This document shows positions 19,442 through 30,074 of a stretch of 64,000 bases of DNA, piece after piece; the stretch's first letter is position 1; each line of letters starts with the position of its first letter. This DNA comes from Macrostomum hystrix (Eukaryota > Platyhelminthes > Macrostomidae), in assembly GCA_950097015.1 (NCBI GenBank), contig CATNEN010000007.1, forward strand, positions 8,805,001 to 8,869,000, read 5' to 3'. The notes under the pieces are model-generated. The model worked only from the letters and a program-made list of their open reading frames with translations, made no database searches and was not told the DNA's origin. The position numbers and the translations under genes were made by a program.

Positions 19442-22400
19442 ATGACCTCGGTTGGCTCGGACGGCCGCGCCTCGGCTGCGGCAGCCAAGATCGGCACATC
19501 AGGGACGAGCAGAGGACAGCGCAGCGCACGCCGTCGCACTGAGCGGCGACGTGAGCGCAACCGGCGTGGGCGACTTCGCGGTGCTTCAAGACGCCAGTTG
19601 CCCCCGGTCTCTGCCGCTTCTGAATCGGATCCGCCGGGTGGCGCCGGGGACCGTGAGGCCCAACGTCATCGGGCCCTAGCCGTACCAGGTGGTCGCCTCA
19701 GGCTCGGCACGCTGAACTGCCGGACCCTGAAGGCCCCCTGGCGTCGCACTCTGCTCGTCCAGCTGGCCCACGACCTACAGCTGGACCTCATAATGCTGCA
19801 GGAGGTCTCTATTGTGGCGGAGCCAGGCCTTCAAAATGAGGACCTTGGAGCCGGATGGAGCCTCTTGTACACGTCGGCAGACGGCCGCGGGCGTGGCGGC
19901 GTCGGCGTGCTGATCGGACCGCGCCTTCGGCAGAGCGTGCACTGCGCCCCACTCTCCCCGCGTCTGCTGCGGGTTGACCTGCGCCTGCGCGCTCGCTGCA
20001 TTCGGCTCTTCTGCGCGTACGCCCCTACGGCTGCCCACCCGGATGAAGCTCTCGCCTTTTTCGAGTTTCTGGCCGGACAGCTGGAAGAGATGCCAAACCG
20101 CGACACGCTGGTGGTGCTCGGAGACCTAAACGCAGTTCCACGTAGGTCCGAACGATCGCCTTTCGTTACGGGACGCGAGAACGCCAACACGGATGCGCTG
20201 GAGGACCTACTAGAACGGCTGGACCTGATGTCAATTAACACCCGTTTCCGCAAGCCACCGGCCCGCCTGGTCACCTTCGCGGGCTGCAAGAGGAGACGAC
20301 GGAACGCGCGAGGACGGAATGCCACGAGGCGGCTGGCGCAACTCGATCATGTGCTGGTCCGCGCTCGCGAGCACCGCCGCGTCATCAACTGCGACACCAT
20401 GGCTCCGCTGGCTCTCCGGTCTGACCACCGACTCCTGCTCTGCGACCTGCGGCTCAACGACCCGCTCTACCGACCCCCGAAGCAGCGGCCACGGCGCTAC
20501 TATCGTGCCTTGTTGGACCCCCGCGTAAAGTACCAATTCGCGGGCGCCTTCGCTGGCGCGCTTGGAAACCAGCGCGAAGCGGAGTACGCCGACATCAGCA
20601 CTGCCGTGAGAACTGCAGCTGAGAAGACGGTCCCGCTGATGCGACCGGCGGAGCGGACGCAGCCAGTCTGGCAGAGCGATCCAACGATCAGGCAGGCGCG
20701 GCTAAAGATCGAGCGACTCCGAAGATCCCGACGGCCCACTGGTGACGCCGAGGAGGCGCTCGCGCGTCTTCTGGACACGCGGCAGCAGGCCGCAGTCGAC
20801 GACGCCATCCAGTCCATCACAGCAGCTGGCCCCGACGTTAGGAGCCGCGCAGTGTGGACGGCCGTTCGGACCCTTACGGGGCGCAAGAGGCGTGTGGCGC
20901 TAAATCTGGCCGGCGACACTCCGGAGGAGCGCAGGAATGAATTGCGCGACTTCTTCGCCGGCATTGTGAATGCGCCCTCGCCCCCGCTGCCAGCCAATTT
21001 CGCACTGCCGACGGACACGACCCTGCCAGCTGAGGAGGATTTTCGCACCAGCCCAGTCACTGTGGAGGATGTTGTACGGTTCGCTCGGAGAACATCTGGC
21101 GGCAAGGCGCTCGGCCCCGACGAGGTTCCGGTCGAGCCGCTGCGGCTCCGCTGTGTGGCTTCCCAAGTCACAAGCGCCATGAACCGCGTGCTCGCCGGCG
21201 CCCCTGCGCCCACCGAGTGGACCGTAGCACACATCGTGCCGATCCCGAAGAAAGCCGGGACAACGCGGAAAGAAGATCACCGCGGGATCTCGCTTATGTC
21301 CTGCACCGCAAAGCTTTTCAACCGACTGCTTCTCGATCGCCTGCAGTCGGTGCTGGACCCGTACCTCCGTTACGAGCAGAACGGGTTCCGGCCACAGCGC
21401 GGTACAGTAACCCAGATCCTCGCACTCCGCCGTGTCATCGAGGAGGCGCGCATCCGCCAGTCAACGCTGATCGTCGTGTTTGTCGACTTCCGCAAGGCGT
21501 TTGACTCGGTGTCGAGGGCCGCGCTTCCACTAGTCCTTCGTGCCTACCGGGTCCCAGAGCAGCTAGTCGCCGCTGTCATGTCGCTGTATCGCGACACGCG
21601 CGCTGCTGTTGTTACGGCGGACGGCCTGTCCGACCTGTTTGCCACCTCGTCAGGAGTGCTGCAGGGCGACACGCTGGCCCCGTTCCTCTTCGTGCTTCTC
21701 CTGGACTGGGTGCTTCGGACTGCGCTCCCCTCGGCTGAAGACGGCTTCCTGCTACGCAGACGCATCGGTCGCCGCCACGATGAGAAGCGCCTCAGTGTGC
21801 TTGGCTACGCCGACGACCTCGCCCTCCTGTCCTCGACTGTCGAAGGTGCCCAGCGCCAGATTGACAGGTTGGCTGAGGTGGCATCAAGCGTCGGCCTAGT
21901 GATCAACACGCTTAAGACCGAGGTGCTGACCGTGCCGGCCGACATCCCAGCGGACCTGACGTGCCGCGGCGCAGACGGGCAGATCATCTCGCTCGCACGC
22001 TGCCAGCGCTTCACTTACCTCGGCGGTCAGGTGCCCAACGTGGAAGACGACATCCGGCGGCGCAGAGGACTCGCATGGGCGGCCTACCGTTCGATCCGGG
22101 CCGTCCTCCAGTCCACAGCGCTGCCTGACCGCCAGAGGGCTCGGCTGTGGCAGGCGGTGATCGAGACCGTCCTGCTGTACAACGCCGAGTCGTGGACGCT
22201 GACGGCTACGCTGGAGCGGCAGCTGGACTCGGCGCACTCGGGGCTGCTCCGTGCGGCCTTTCAAGCTGACGAGAGCGTCGGGACGGAGGCTCTGTACGAG
22301 AGAGCTCAGCTGCAACGCCCGTCCACCATCCTGCGCCAGCGACGACTTCGACTAGCGGGCCACGTCATTCGGGCCGAAAGCTACTGCCGCCAGCCCGCCC

Positions 22401-22555
22401 AGGACGTCCTTCTGCTCACCCTGCAGGGCCCGTTCAGGCGCGGCCAGGCTCGGACCCGCCGCTACGTCGACTGCCTGCTGAGCGACGCCAGGGCGCCCGA
22501 CACTGCCTCCGGCGCGGACCATGTTCGCGCGCTGGCTCTGCGGCGCATCATTTGA
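19442..22555 (+). CDS. LINE ORF: AP endonuclease and reverse transcriptase
   Basis: 1,037 residues from the ATG at 19,442, the first Met after the repeat array. An Arg-rich leader is followed by an AP-endonuclease domain (about 80-330) with TLNCRTL, MLQEV, YAPT, GDLNAVP and SDHRLL. The reverse transcriptase (about 560-830) has HRGISLM, FVDFRKAFDSV, GVLQGDTLAPFLF and GYADDLALLS. The C-terminal region has LRLAGHVIRAESY. All catalytic motifs are intact. It nicks the target and primes cDNA synthesis from the nick. GC content is much higher than in the surrounding Polinton, as expected of a later insertion. Confidence 0.93.
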   Translation: MTSVGSDGRASAAAAKIGTSGTSRGQRSARRRTERRRERNRRGRLRGASRRQLPPVSAASESDPPGGAGDREAQRHRALAVPGGRLRLGTLNCRTLKAPWRRTLLVQLAHDLQLDLIMLQEVSIVAEPGLQNEDLGAGWSLLYTSADGRGRGGVGVLIGPRLRQSVHCAPLSPRLLRVDLRLRARCIRLFCAYAPTAAHPDEALAFFEFLAGQLEEMPNRDTLVVLGDLNAVPRRSERSPFVTGRENANTDALEDLLERLDLMSINTRFRKPPARLVTFAGCKRRRRNARGRNATRRLAQLDHVLVRAREHRRVINCDTMAPLALRSDHRLLLCDLRLNDPLYRPPKQRPRRYYRALLDPRVKYQFAGAFAGALGNQREAEYADISTAVRTAAEKTVPLMRPAERTQPVWQSDPTIRQARLKIERLRRSRRPTGDAEEALARLLDTRQQAAVDDAIQSITAAGPDVRSRAVWTAVRTLTGRKRRVALNLAGDTPEERRNELRDFFAGIVNAPSPPLPANFALPTDTTLPAEEDFRTSPVTVEDVVRFARRTSGGKALGPDEVPVEPLRLRCVASQVTSAMNRVLAGAPAPTEWTVAHIVPIPKKAGTTRKEDHRGISLMSCTAKLFNRLLLDRLQSVLDPYLRYEQNGFRPQRGTVTQILALRRVIEEARIRQSTLIVVFVDFRKAFDSVSRAALPLVLRAYRVPEQLVAAVMSLYRDTRAAVVTADGLSDLFATSSGVLQGDTLAPFLFVLLLDWVLRTALPSAEDGFLLRRRIGRRHDEKRLSVLGYADDLALLSSTVEGAQRQIDRLAEVASSVGLVINTLKTEVLTVPADIPADLTCRGADGQIISLARCQRFTYLGGQVPNVEDDIRRRRGLAWAAYRSIRAVLQSTALPDRQRARLWQAVIETVLLYNAESWTLTATLERQLDSAHSGLLRAAFQADESVGTEALYERAQLQRPSTILRQRRLRLAGHVIRAESYCRQPAQDVLLLTLQGPFRRGQARTRRYVDCLLSDARAPDTASGADHVRALALRRII

Positions 22556-22625
22556 CGCCGCCCCCCTAACGTTTGGGGCTTGCGTATTTTGTTGTTGTTG
22601 TTGTTGTTGTTGTTGATCTATCTTT

Positions 22626-22950
22626 GGCGAATAGACTTTTCACAAAGCAGACAGCTGAGGAGCTGAAACTAAAGAGTGGCCAATACTGTACCAAGTGGGC
22701 AGACCGGCTCCCAGCTGTAATAAATCAACTCAAAAATGAAATTTCTCGAATGACCTTCTTGAAGCCTTCTACAGCAATTAAATTTGCAGCAATTAAGCAA
22801 GACAGCTTAATTGATTCTATAAACACAAGAAAAATTTGTCAGACACCGTTTCCTAAATTGCCAGGAATATATTCTCCAGAAATTCTTACTAACTGTATTG
22901 CCGGCTATGATGGGTTTGAATTCTGGAGTTTTTTATCAACATTTATTTAG
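22626..22950 (+). pseudogene. Polinton integrase, 3' fragment
   Basis: Continues the integrase interrupted at 19,062, with the region following the last catalytic residue (TKWADRLPAVINQLKNEISR) and the C-terminal tail, ending in a TAG stop. The two halves meet in the same frame at the target duplication, which places the LINE insertion after Polinton integration. Confidence 0.7.
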
Positions 22951-23117
22951 CGCCTGTCAAGGTATGAAACTTGAGCACCAGTGAGTGTGCTTCCGCGATC
23001 CAACGATTCATCTGCAAAATTAATAGACATTTTTTAAAGCAAATTCTAAACTACAATTCTTTTTTCCTTATTGATCATCAAAAACTGATTCCACCTTTCA
23101 TAGCAAAGATTAACGAA

Positions 23118-23760
23118 TTACTCCTGTGAAATCTTTCTGTTGGAGTTTTTTGACGGATTTATAAAATAGGCAGGCGCGATGACCTCATTGTAAAATCTTT
23201 TTAGCCTGTCCTGTGGAATGGTTGGACACATGAGGATCAGATCGCAGTTTCCACGAATTGTTTTGTTGGGGAGCTCGAACCAGTTCTGGGCGATGTAAAT
23301 TACATTACAATTGTTATGCCGTCCTCTAGTAAAATAGTTCTCTATCTGCTTCTTTGGGCCTGTCATGCAATCATCAAAGACAATCAAATTCTTTCTGTGG
23401 ATTTTTGATCAATCTGTGGATCTCCATAGGTGAACACTTTAATGTTCTGCTATTTGTCATTGTCTTGCATGGGTTTTACGTATTCGGCAGCTACAATTTC
23501 TGGGTTATTGGGAAGGCTTTTTTGGTTATTAAAACATGCAATAATGTGCTATTTGTCCAGTTTGTTTTGAAGTCCTGCAATCAGCATTTTATACTCATCT
23601 TGATACAGTGTGGCAGAGTAGATGTGCAGTGTCGTAGTCTAGCAATCCAAGTCCCAGAAGCATATCAAATACTCTGAATGTCTTTCCACCTCTAGATGTT
23701 CCAACAACAATGCATCTGAAGTGACTCGGGATTGACTCGTGATGAGAAAACTTAATCTGA
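23118..23760 (-). pseudogene. Polinton packaging ATPase (FtsK/A32-like), frameshifted
   Basis: On the minus strand a Walker A loop GTSRGGKT is encoded near 23,700 and a Walker B block IVFDDCM at the start of the 23,387-23,118 frame. This is followed by the sensor-like NVIYIAQNWFELP and CDLILMCP. This is the genome-packaging ATPase of Polintons and related double-jelly-roll viruses. The two parts are in different frames with stops between, so it is not functional. Orientation opposite to the integrase is usual in the group. Confidence 0.7.
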
Positions 23761-24069
23761 ATACGCGTCCAGTGAGGATTGAAGTCACTTGAAAAGTCAA
23801 TTTTTTTTCACCCAGGTAAAAATGAAAAAAATCATTTAGAATCTCGTCGAGAGGTGTGTCCTTTTGGGACTTATATATGTTTTTTGGGACTAGTCTTGTA
23901 CCCTTATACGAGTCTCGTATGTCTTGTACCCTGGGAAAGTACCCTCTATAAGTCGAATTTGAAACCACTTCCTTTTTTAATGCTGGCTCTCATCTTCTCA
24001 TAGATTGCAGGATCCACACTGTCTGGATTCGGGCGAGTGGTTGAATCTCTGAGAGTGTTTTCCTTTCAG

Positions 24070-24324
24070 TTACAGTATCCTTATCTTTTTAGCCGCAGTA
24101 ACAACACTGCCAACTGATTCTGCTACATTCTTAATATTGTCTTTGTTCCCACTAGTAACTTTAACGATTCGAGCACCCTGTGCAATAATATCAGCAAGAC
24201 CATTACCTGAGCGTTCTTTCCTCGGACAGTGGCCTGCTGGGAAAAGTCCGGATCCACGCTTAATTAGATTAAGTTCCTCTTTGTCAAAGTACTTGTCAAA
24301 GTCTTTTTTAAAAATAATTGGCAC
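24070..24324 (-). CDS. Small Polinton-associated protein, unidentified
   Basis: 84 residues, basic, with an SGNKDNIKNVAESVGSVV segment. It lies beside the ATPase on the same strand, where Polintons carry small virion-associated proteins, but I cannot assign a family. It may be a remnant. Confidence 0.35.
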   Translation of the reverse strand: MPIIFKKDFDKYFDKEELNLIKRGSGLFPAGHCPRKERSGNGLADIIAQGARIVKVTSGNKDNIKNVAESVGSVVTAAKKIRIL

Positions 24325-24427
24325 TTTTTATTAAGGAAAATTTTTTTTTTAAACGTGACAGTAGAAGTTCTCTTGCTCTCTTGTCAATGTACTTCTTGTC
24401 AAACATTTTATCCAGGATATGAACAAA

Positions 24428-24955
24428 TTATTTCCTATTCTCATCCTTCATGCCAGTCTTTGCAGCTCCAAGAAGAACAGCCACTCGCTTATAGATGTTT
24501 GGGGTGTTAATGATTCCTGTTCCAGATTTTGCAGGCACTGATTGGCCTGCAGGGGATTGAAATGATTGGTCTGAAGATTGATCTGTGGATGATGGTGAAT
24601 AGTTTTGGGTGTTGGCGAATCGGGAATTCGGCGAGTCAGGAATTTCGGCGAATCGGGATTCGGCGAAGCGGGAATTTCGGCGAATCGGGATTCGGCGAAG
24701 CGGGAATTTCGGCGAATCGGGATTCGGCGAAGCGGGAATTTCGGCGAATCGGGAATCGGCGAATCGGGAATCGGCGAATCGGGATTCGGCGAAGCGGGAA
24801 TTTCGGCGAATCGGGAATCGGCGAATCGGGAGTAAACCGGTGTGCATTTTTTCTCCTAATTTCTTATTTAATTTTTTTGTTAAAAAATGAACGAACCACT
24901 GACCAGTTTTCGACAAAATAAACAAGCCTATTTTGAGTGATGATAGCACAATCAA
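24428..24955 (-). pseudogene. Polinton-region ORF disrupted by a tandem repeat
   Basis: A minus-strand frame of about 175 residues in which roughly half is the Arg/Ser/Phe product of the repeat at 24,600-24,832. The tail SAVLLGAAKTGMKDE-like end looks like ordinary protein. No family is recognised. Confidence 0.3.
24600..24832 (+). repeat. Short tandem repeat, GGCGAATCGGGA-type units
   Basis: Mixed 15- and 32-bp units built of GGCGAATCGGGATTCGGCGA and GCGGGAATTTC. GC-rich in an otherwise AT-rich Polinton stretch. The reading frame is open on both strands, an artefact of the repeat. Confidence 0.9.
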
Positions 24956-25688
24956 AGCGACTCAGGTAAGAGTTCCCAGTCAGGAAAATCAGAATGAAAT
25001 CTAATCTTGGTCCTGGTCAAACACTTCACCTACAGTGGATGTTCGTCTCTAGTAGCATGAGTTTATGCGACTCTGCCGCACTTGGAAAGCTCTCAGACTT
25101 AGCTGCTAGGTGTTCCGAAGACTAGCGTGGAGGCGAGAGTCACCCGTTCCGCTATAGATTGGAGAAGGCCGCAAGGAATTAGTGATGATAGTGAGAAGAA
25201 TTGAGTTGAAGTTTGCATAGAGATCGTTGGGATTTGTTAGGCAAATCCTTGGCTGGTCCTGGCCTGGGGCACGGGAATACACTGATGGGATGCCGGGCAA
25301 TCTGTAAGCACTAAGCAGAACCCTGCCGACACTGCGGAGATAGGAGTCTATCTCGGCAGTGTATTTTGGAGTGTGGAGGCGTCGCCTATCCCAGAGCAGA
25401 GGACACAGCCGACACTGTCGAGATAGGAGGGCCGAGCAAGTATGGGGGCTAGCAGAACCCTGCCAACACAGGGGAGATAGGAGGGGCTGAGGGGCTGAGT
25501 TTGTCTGCCAGACAAATGCCTACTGATAACAGCCCTGTGAATATCGTGACTAACATTGAGAGGACTGCCGCAACAGCCGTGGACCTGTACATTATCTACG
25601 CATATGAGAGGAAGGTGAAGCTTAGCATGATCAACAACTCATCAACTCATCCAGTAAAGTTTAAATATTTATTCTCGCAGCTAAAAAA
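24956..25688. other. Polinton interior, no gene recognised
   Basis: Contains a degenerate local repetition at 25,315-25,500 (CTGCCGACACTG and GAGATAGGAG words recurring three times). No convincing ORF. Confidence 0.4.
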
Positions 25689-25975
25689 ATGGAAGCGATT
25701 GCTGAAAGACTGAATAATATTATTTCTCACTCTAAGGAGAGCATTCCTATTACAAAAACTGGGCGGATTGATGACCGAAGCGGGATTTTTGTTGAGAAAT
25801 TAGAGCAGCCGATTCGTTTGGATTCGGGTGCTAATTACCATGTCTATCTTAACGATTTCACTGGCTGGTCAAACGTTCCCAATGTGACGGCAGCAAATAA
25901 TAAGTTTCATTACAAATGGAAAGGTGCAGCAGCAGAAGCTGTTGTATTCCCTATGAGCACGCAAAGTGTGGATAC

Positions 25976-26189
25976 TGTTGTGCAGTGTCAAAGCAGCCCG
26001 GCCCTAACGGCTTTCTCTCTTCTTCTTCTGTCTATGGTCCCGTTAAGCTAAGCTTCGCCTCAACTGTTGCACCCCTTTTACCCCCCCAAGCTAAACGTAA
26101 GAGTGACTACACGGCTTATTCGCACGCGCGGCTTTAACCCAAATACACTCGTTATATTCGCTATAAGAAGCTTCCTTTGAGTCTTGACA
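25976..26189 (+). repeat. Gypsy-1 5' LTR
   Basis: 214 bp, starting TGTTGTGCAG and ending GTCTTGACA. A TATA-like CTATAAGAAG lies near its 3' end. The gag-pol ATG starts at the very next base. Confidence 0.95.
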
Positions 26190-29100
26190 ATGGCGTCGCG
26201 GCTTGGCGACCTTTTTCTCGGCGATGCCGACCGTGCACTGATGTGGCTCAAGGCCTTCAATGCTCTGGCCCGCGCCAAGAAGTGGACCGACTCGACCGAA
26301 TCCCGACAAGTCGCAGACAATTTTTTGGCATCCTGCGGACTGCCTGCTTTGGAGAAGCTGACTCATCTCGTCGCTCCGAAGGAGATCGACAAGCTGACCT
26401 TCCAAGAGATCGAGACAGCCCTGGTGTCCTACTTACAACCTCAGAAGCGCCTCATTGTCGCCGAAAGAACCGACTTTTTCTCAATTCGTCAGAAAGCTGC
26501 TGAGCCGATAGCAGACTATTTAGCTCGCCTGAGGAAAGCAGCAACGCACTGCGCCTTTGACTCTCTGAAGGACTGCGCCAGTCCCGCAGAGGAGCTGGTG
26601 CGGCTTACTCTCATTTCTGGACTGTACAACCCTGAGCATCAACGGCGCATTCTAGGTGCAATGCAAACCAAGGATCAGACAATCTCGGAGATTGTTGACC
26701 TCATTCGAAGTTGTGAACAGATCAACACGTTTGTTCAAACCTGTAACTCGGTGCCCCCGGTAGGCCCGGCTGGCCCATTGTCGCCGCCAGCCCAACATAA
26801 TGCGGCCACTGACGAATCGGTGCACTACTCCAAAGGTGGACGGCCAACTTCCAATGGTCAGCGCATCGAGGGCTGCAAGTACTGTGGCGGATCCCATCAC
26901 GCAGGCAAGTGCCCGGCATATGGCAAGACCTGTTCCAAGTGCTCCAAGCGCAACCACTTTGCTGCCGTATGCCGCTCCGCTCTGACTAGCAAATCCGTAC
27001 ATCACGCGGATGTTCCATCCGATGCATCGATGACGCCCGAGCCCTCGAAGATCCTGCATCTTATGGACGTTGATCTGGTCAACGCAATCGAAGTTGCATC
27101 TGAGACACTTCTTGTAGACGGCGCCAAGGTACCAATGCAAGTGGATACCGGTGCATCCGTCTCCGTGCTTTCTAGCACAATCTGGGAGTCTCTGGGCAGG
27201 CCCCCACTGCAAAAGAGTCACCGACGCCTCGAGGCCTACGACGGCCACACCCTAAAGACTCTCGGCAAGCTGTGCTCTACCGTCGAGATGCGGGGTAGGT
27301 TACACCCCGCCGAATTCGTCGTGGTTTCGTCTTTGAAGCCGTTCGGCCTCCTTGGCCGTGATCTTTTAGATTCCGACTCTCTCTTTCACACCAACTCTCA
27401 AGCTCCGAGCCCCACAGTTGCAGCTACAACGCTGCCCACCATCAAGGGCATCAAGGCACAGATGGAGCTGGTTGAAGGCGCTCGATCCCAGTTCTGCCGT
27501 GCTCGTCCGGTTCCAATCGCACTAGAGAAGCAAGTCAACGCAGAGTTGGACCGGCTGCAGCAGCTTGGCATCATCGAGCCTGTGGAGGGTCCTGTGAGCA
27601 ACGCTTCTCCGGTCGTCTGGATCAAGAAGAAGGACGGGACTTTGCGCATGTGCGCCGATTACAAGGTCCATGTGAACGACAAAATAAAGCCAGAGTCATA
27701 CCCTATTCCAAGCATCGAGCACCTCTTTGGCAAGTTAAAGAATGCCAAGAAGTTTGCCAAGATTGATCTGAGGTCGGCTTACTGGCAGATCGAGCTGGAC
27801 GAATCCGCCCAAGGCATCTCTATCATCAATACCTCGCGAGGCCTATACCGCGTCAAACGCCTTCAGATGGGCATGAAAAACGCTTCATTCATTTTTCAAC
27901 GCACAATGGAGAGCATCCTCTCCGACTTGAAGGGACTACTGATCTATCAAGACGACATCATGGTCTATGCTGAGAACGTTGAAGCACTCCAGAAGCGTCT
28001 GAAAGCAGTCAAAACGCGCCTGGCCGAAAAAAAGGTAACGGTCAATGAAGACAAATGTACAGGCATTTGCGATTCGATTTCATTCCTTGGATTCGAAATT
28101 TCTGCCGCTGGAATTCGGCCCGATGATAAGCTCGTGGACAAAGTTCGCCACATCTCGACACCGAAGACCAAGAAGGAGATCGAGCAATTTCTCGGTCTGG
28201 TGAATTTCTTCGGCCGCTTGATTCCTGACTATTCCGCCAAGGTCGCCCCATTGAACGAACTGCGCAAGGCATCCACGCCGTTTGTCTGGTCTGAAGCATG
28301 TGCTCGCGCTTTCGAGAATCTCAAGAAGGAGATCTCATCACGACCAATAGTACAACCGTACAGCCTGGAGAAGGAGGTGACCCTCACAACAGATGCCTCT
28401 AAAGGAGCGTTGGCAGGCGTTGTTACCCAGGAAGGACGCCCTGTAATCTTTATCTCTAGGACACTGTCCAAGGCCGAGACTAACTATTCCAACATTGAAC
28501 GGGAAGCACTCGCCATCTTCTGGGCCGTCTGTCGCCTGAAACACTACCTCCAAGGCCGACGATTTACGGTACAGACGGATCATCAGCCTCTTCTACGGCT
28601 TTTCGGTGGCAGCATACCAATGAGTTCATCGGCAAGAATCAGTCGCTGGGCCCTTTACCTGATGCAATTTGACTTTAGCGTGGTCTACGTTCCCGGATCG
28701 CGCATTCCGCATGCCGATGCGCTTTCTCGTCTGCCGTTTGATAATGACAGTCAAGACCCGGCCGATGCATTCGAGGCAATCAACTCAGTTGCCTTTGAAT
28801 CCCCTACTATCAATCCTCGACGGATCGCTAGCGAACTTGATTCTGATCCACTGCTACAGCGCATCATACGTCGCGTACGCAATGGCGACTGGCATAACTG
28901 CACACAAGCAGAGGCCGCTTTCAAGAGAAACGCAGCAGCTCTAACAATCGAGAACGGCCTCCTCTACATGCACCGGCGCGCATTCATACCTCCGCGTCTC
29001 CGGAAAGAGGCCTTCGATGCGATTCACGACACTCATAGCGGTACTTCTGCCAGCTACCACCTCCTGGAGCTGTCCTGCTGGTGGCCCGGCATGCAGCGCG

Positions 29101-29972
29101 ACGTGGAACGATTCGTGCGGCAGTGTGCTGCATGCAGCAGCCTGCGGCCCCGACTGCAGAAGTCCCGAGATGCTTGGCCACCTGCTGATGCTCCATTTCA
29201 GCGCATCCACATGGACTGGGCCTTCGTGCCCGAGGTGGGCAACATTCTCATTGTAGTGGATTCCTATTCCGGATGGATTGAAGCCTTTCCATCCCGCGAC
29301 AGGACGGCAGACAGGGTTATTTGCTCGTTACGTACTGTATTCACGAGATTTGGAGTCCCAGAGGTGGTGGTCTCCGACAACGGACCGGAATTCACGTCTG
29401 ATGCCCTGCTGTCCTGGCTGCATGCCAACGGCGCCCGAAAGATGGAAACCCCTCCCTACTCGCCACAATCTAATGGTGCGGCCGAGCGAGCAGTCCAAAC
29501 TGTCAAGAGGGCCCTGCAGGCCTGGACACAGAGACTGACCCACTCTGACTTCATTGCGTTTTTGCAGAAGGTTCTGCTTCACCACCGCAACTCGTCAGGT
29601 GCAAGGTCAAAGACACCGGCTGAGCTCGTGTTCGGTCGACGACTTCGCGTACCTGTTGTCTCGGCTTTCCAACAAGGTGACCAGGTCGTATACAAGGCCA
29701 CCGACCACACCCCGTCCCGAGGCGCAGAGTTTCTCATGACCCAAGGGCGCAACACATCCTGGTTGCTGACGGACGACAAACTGCGTCTGGCAAGCAACAA
29801 TCAGATTGCCCCGATGCTTTCACGCACTTCTGAGGACGACGAGGACGAAAGTCTGGAGCCGCCGGCAGACATGCCTCCCAATGAAACCCCGACACCACCG
29901 GCTCCGGTAGCAGATCAAGTTCCGCGCAGGGGTGACCGAAATCGGCGACAGCCAGACCGATACACACCCTGA
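26190..29972 (+). CDS. Gypsy-1 Gag-Pol polyprotein, single ORF
   Basis: 1,260 residues from an ATG abutting the LTR. Gag (about 1-270) ends in two zinc knuckles (CKYCGGSHHAGKC, CSKCSKRNHFAAVC). Then come an aspartic protease (VDTGASVSVL, about 315), a reverse transcriptase (WIKKKDGTLRMCADYK, QDDIMVYA, about 430-640), RNase H (TTDASKGALAG, about 730-850), and an integrase with an HHCC finger (HDTHSG ... CAACSS) and a DDE core (MDWAF, VVSDNGPEF, YSPQSNGAAERA). Gag and Pol are in one frame with no frameshift, and two knuckles suggest the Mag-like branch. No stop or frameshift was seen. Confidence 0.95.
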   Translation: MASRLGDLFLGDADRALMWLKAFNALARAKKWTDSTESRQVADNFLASCGLPALEKLTHLVAPKEIDKLTFQEIETALVSYLQPQKRLIVAERTDFFSIRQKAAEPIADYLARLRKAATHCAFDSLKDCASPAEELVRLTLISGLYNPEHQRRILGAMQTKDQTISEIVDLIRSCEQINTFVQTCNSVPPVGPAGPLSPPAQHNAATDESVHYSKGGRPTSNGQRIEGCKYCGGSHHAGKCPAYGKTCSKCSKRNHFAAVCRSALTSKSVHHADVPSDASMTPEPSKILHLMDVDLVNAIEVASETLLVDGAKVPMQVDTGASVSVLSSTIWESLGRPPLQKSHRRLEAYDGHTLKTLGKLCSTVEMRGRLHPAEFVVVSSLKPFGLLGRDLLDSDSLFHTNSQAPSPTVAATTLPTIKGIKAQMELVEGARSQFCRARPVPIALEKQVNAELDRLQQLGIIEPVEGPVSNASPVVWIKKKDGTLRMCADYKVHVNDKIKPESYPIPSIEHLFGKLKNAKKFAKIDLRSAYWQIELDESAQGISIINTSRGLYRVKRLQMGMKNASFIFQRTMESILSDLKGLLIYQDDIMVYAENVEALQKRLKAVKTRLAEKKVTVNEDKCTGICDSISFLGFEISAAGIRPDDKLVDKVRHISTPKTKKEIEQFLGLVNFFGRLIPDYSAKVAPLNELRKASTPFVWSEACARAFENLKKEISSRPIVQPYSLEKEVTLTTDASKGALAGVVTQEGRPVIFISRTLSKAETNYSNIEREALAIFWAVCRLKHYLQGRRFTVQTDHQPLLRLFGGSIPMSSSARISRWALYLMQFDFSVVYVPGSRIPHADALSRLPFDNDSQDPADAFEAINSVAFESPTINPRRIASELDSDPLLQRIIRRVRNGDWHNCTQAEAAFKRNAAALTIENGLLYMHRRAFIPPRLRKEAFDAIHDTHSGTSASYHLLELSCWWPGMQRDVERFVRQCAACSSLRPRLQKSRDAWPPADAPFQRIHMDWAFVPEVGNILIVVDSYSGWIEAFPSRDRTADRVICSLRTVFTRFGVPEVVVSDNGPEFTSDALLSWLHANGARKMETPPYSPQSNGAAERAVQTVKRALQAWTQRLTHSDFIAFLQKVLLHHRNSSGARSKTPAELVFGRRLRVPVVSAFQQGDQVVYKATDHTPSRGAEFLMTQGRNTSWLLTDDKLRLASNNQIAPMLSRTSEDDEDESLEPPADMPPNETPTPPAPVADQVPRRGDRNRRQPDRYTP

Positions 29973-30074
29973 CACTGTGACGGTTGATATGTTGCCCTCC
30001 CGATAAGACTAACATAGCCACAAAAAATAGCCACATGCGCTCGTTGTTTTGTTTCATTTGACTGGAGGGAGACA

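Larger units (their letters stand above)
19063..22614 (+). mobile_element. Full-length RTE-like non-LTR retrotransposon (LINE)
   Basis: Flanked by an 11-bp target duplication GATCTATCTTT (19,052-19,062 and 22,615-22,625) inside the Polinton integrase gene. Order: 17-bp tandem array, one long ORF, and a short 3' end with a (GTT)n tail. A single apurinic-endonuclease plus reverse-transcriptase ORF and a trinucleotide tail fit the RTE clade. The 5' array lies inside the target duplication, so it is part of the element. No inactivating lesion was seen. Confidence 0.92.
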
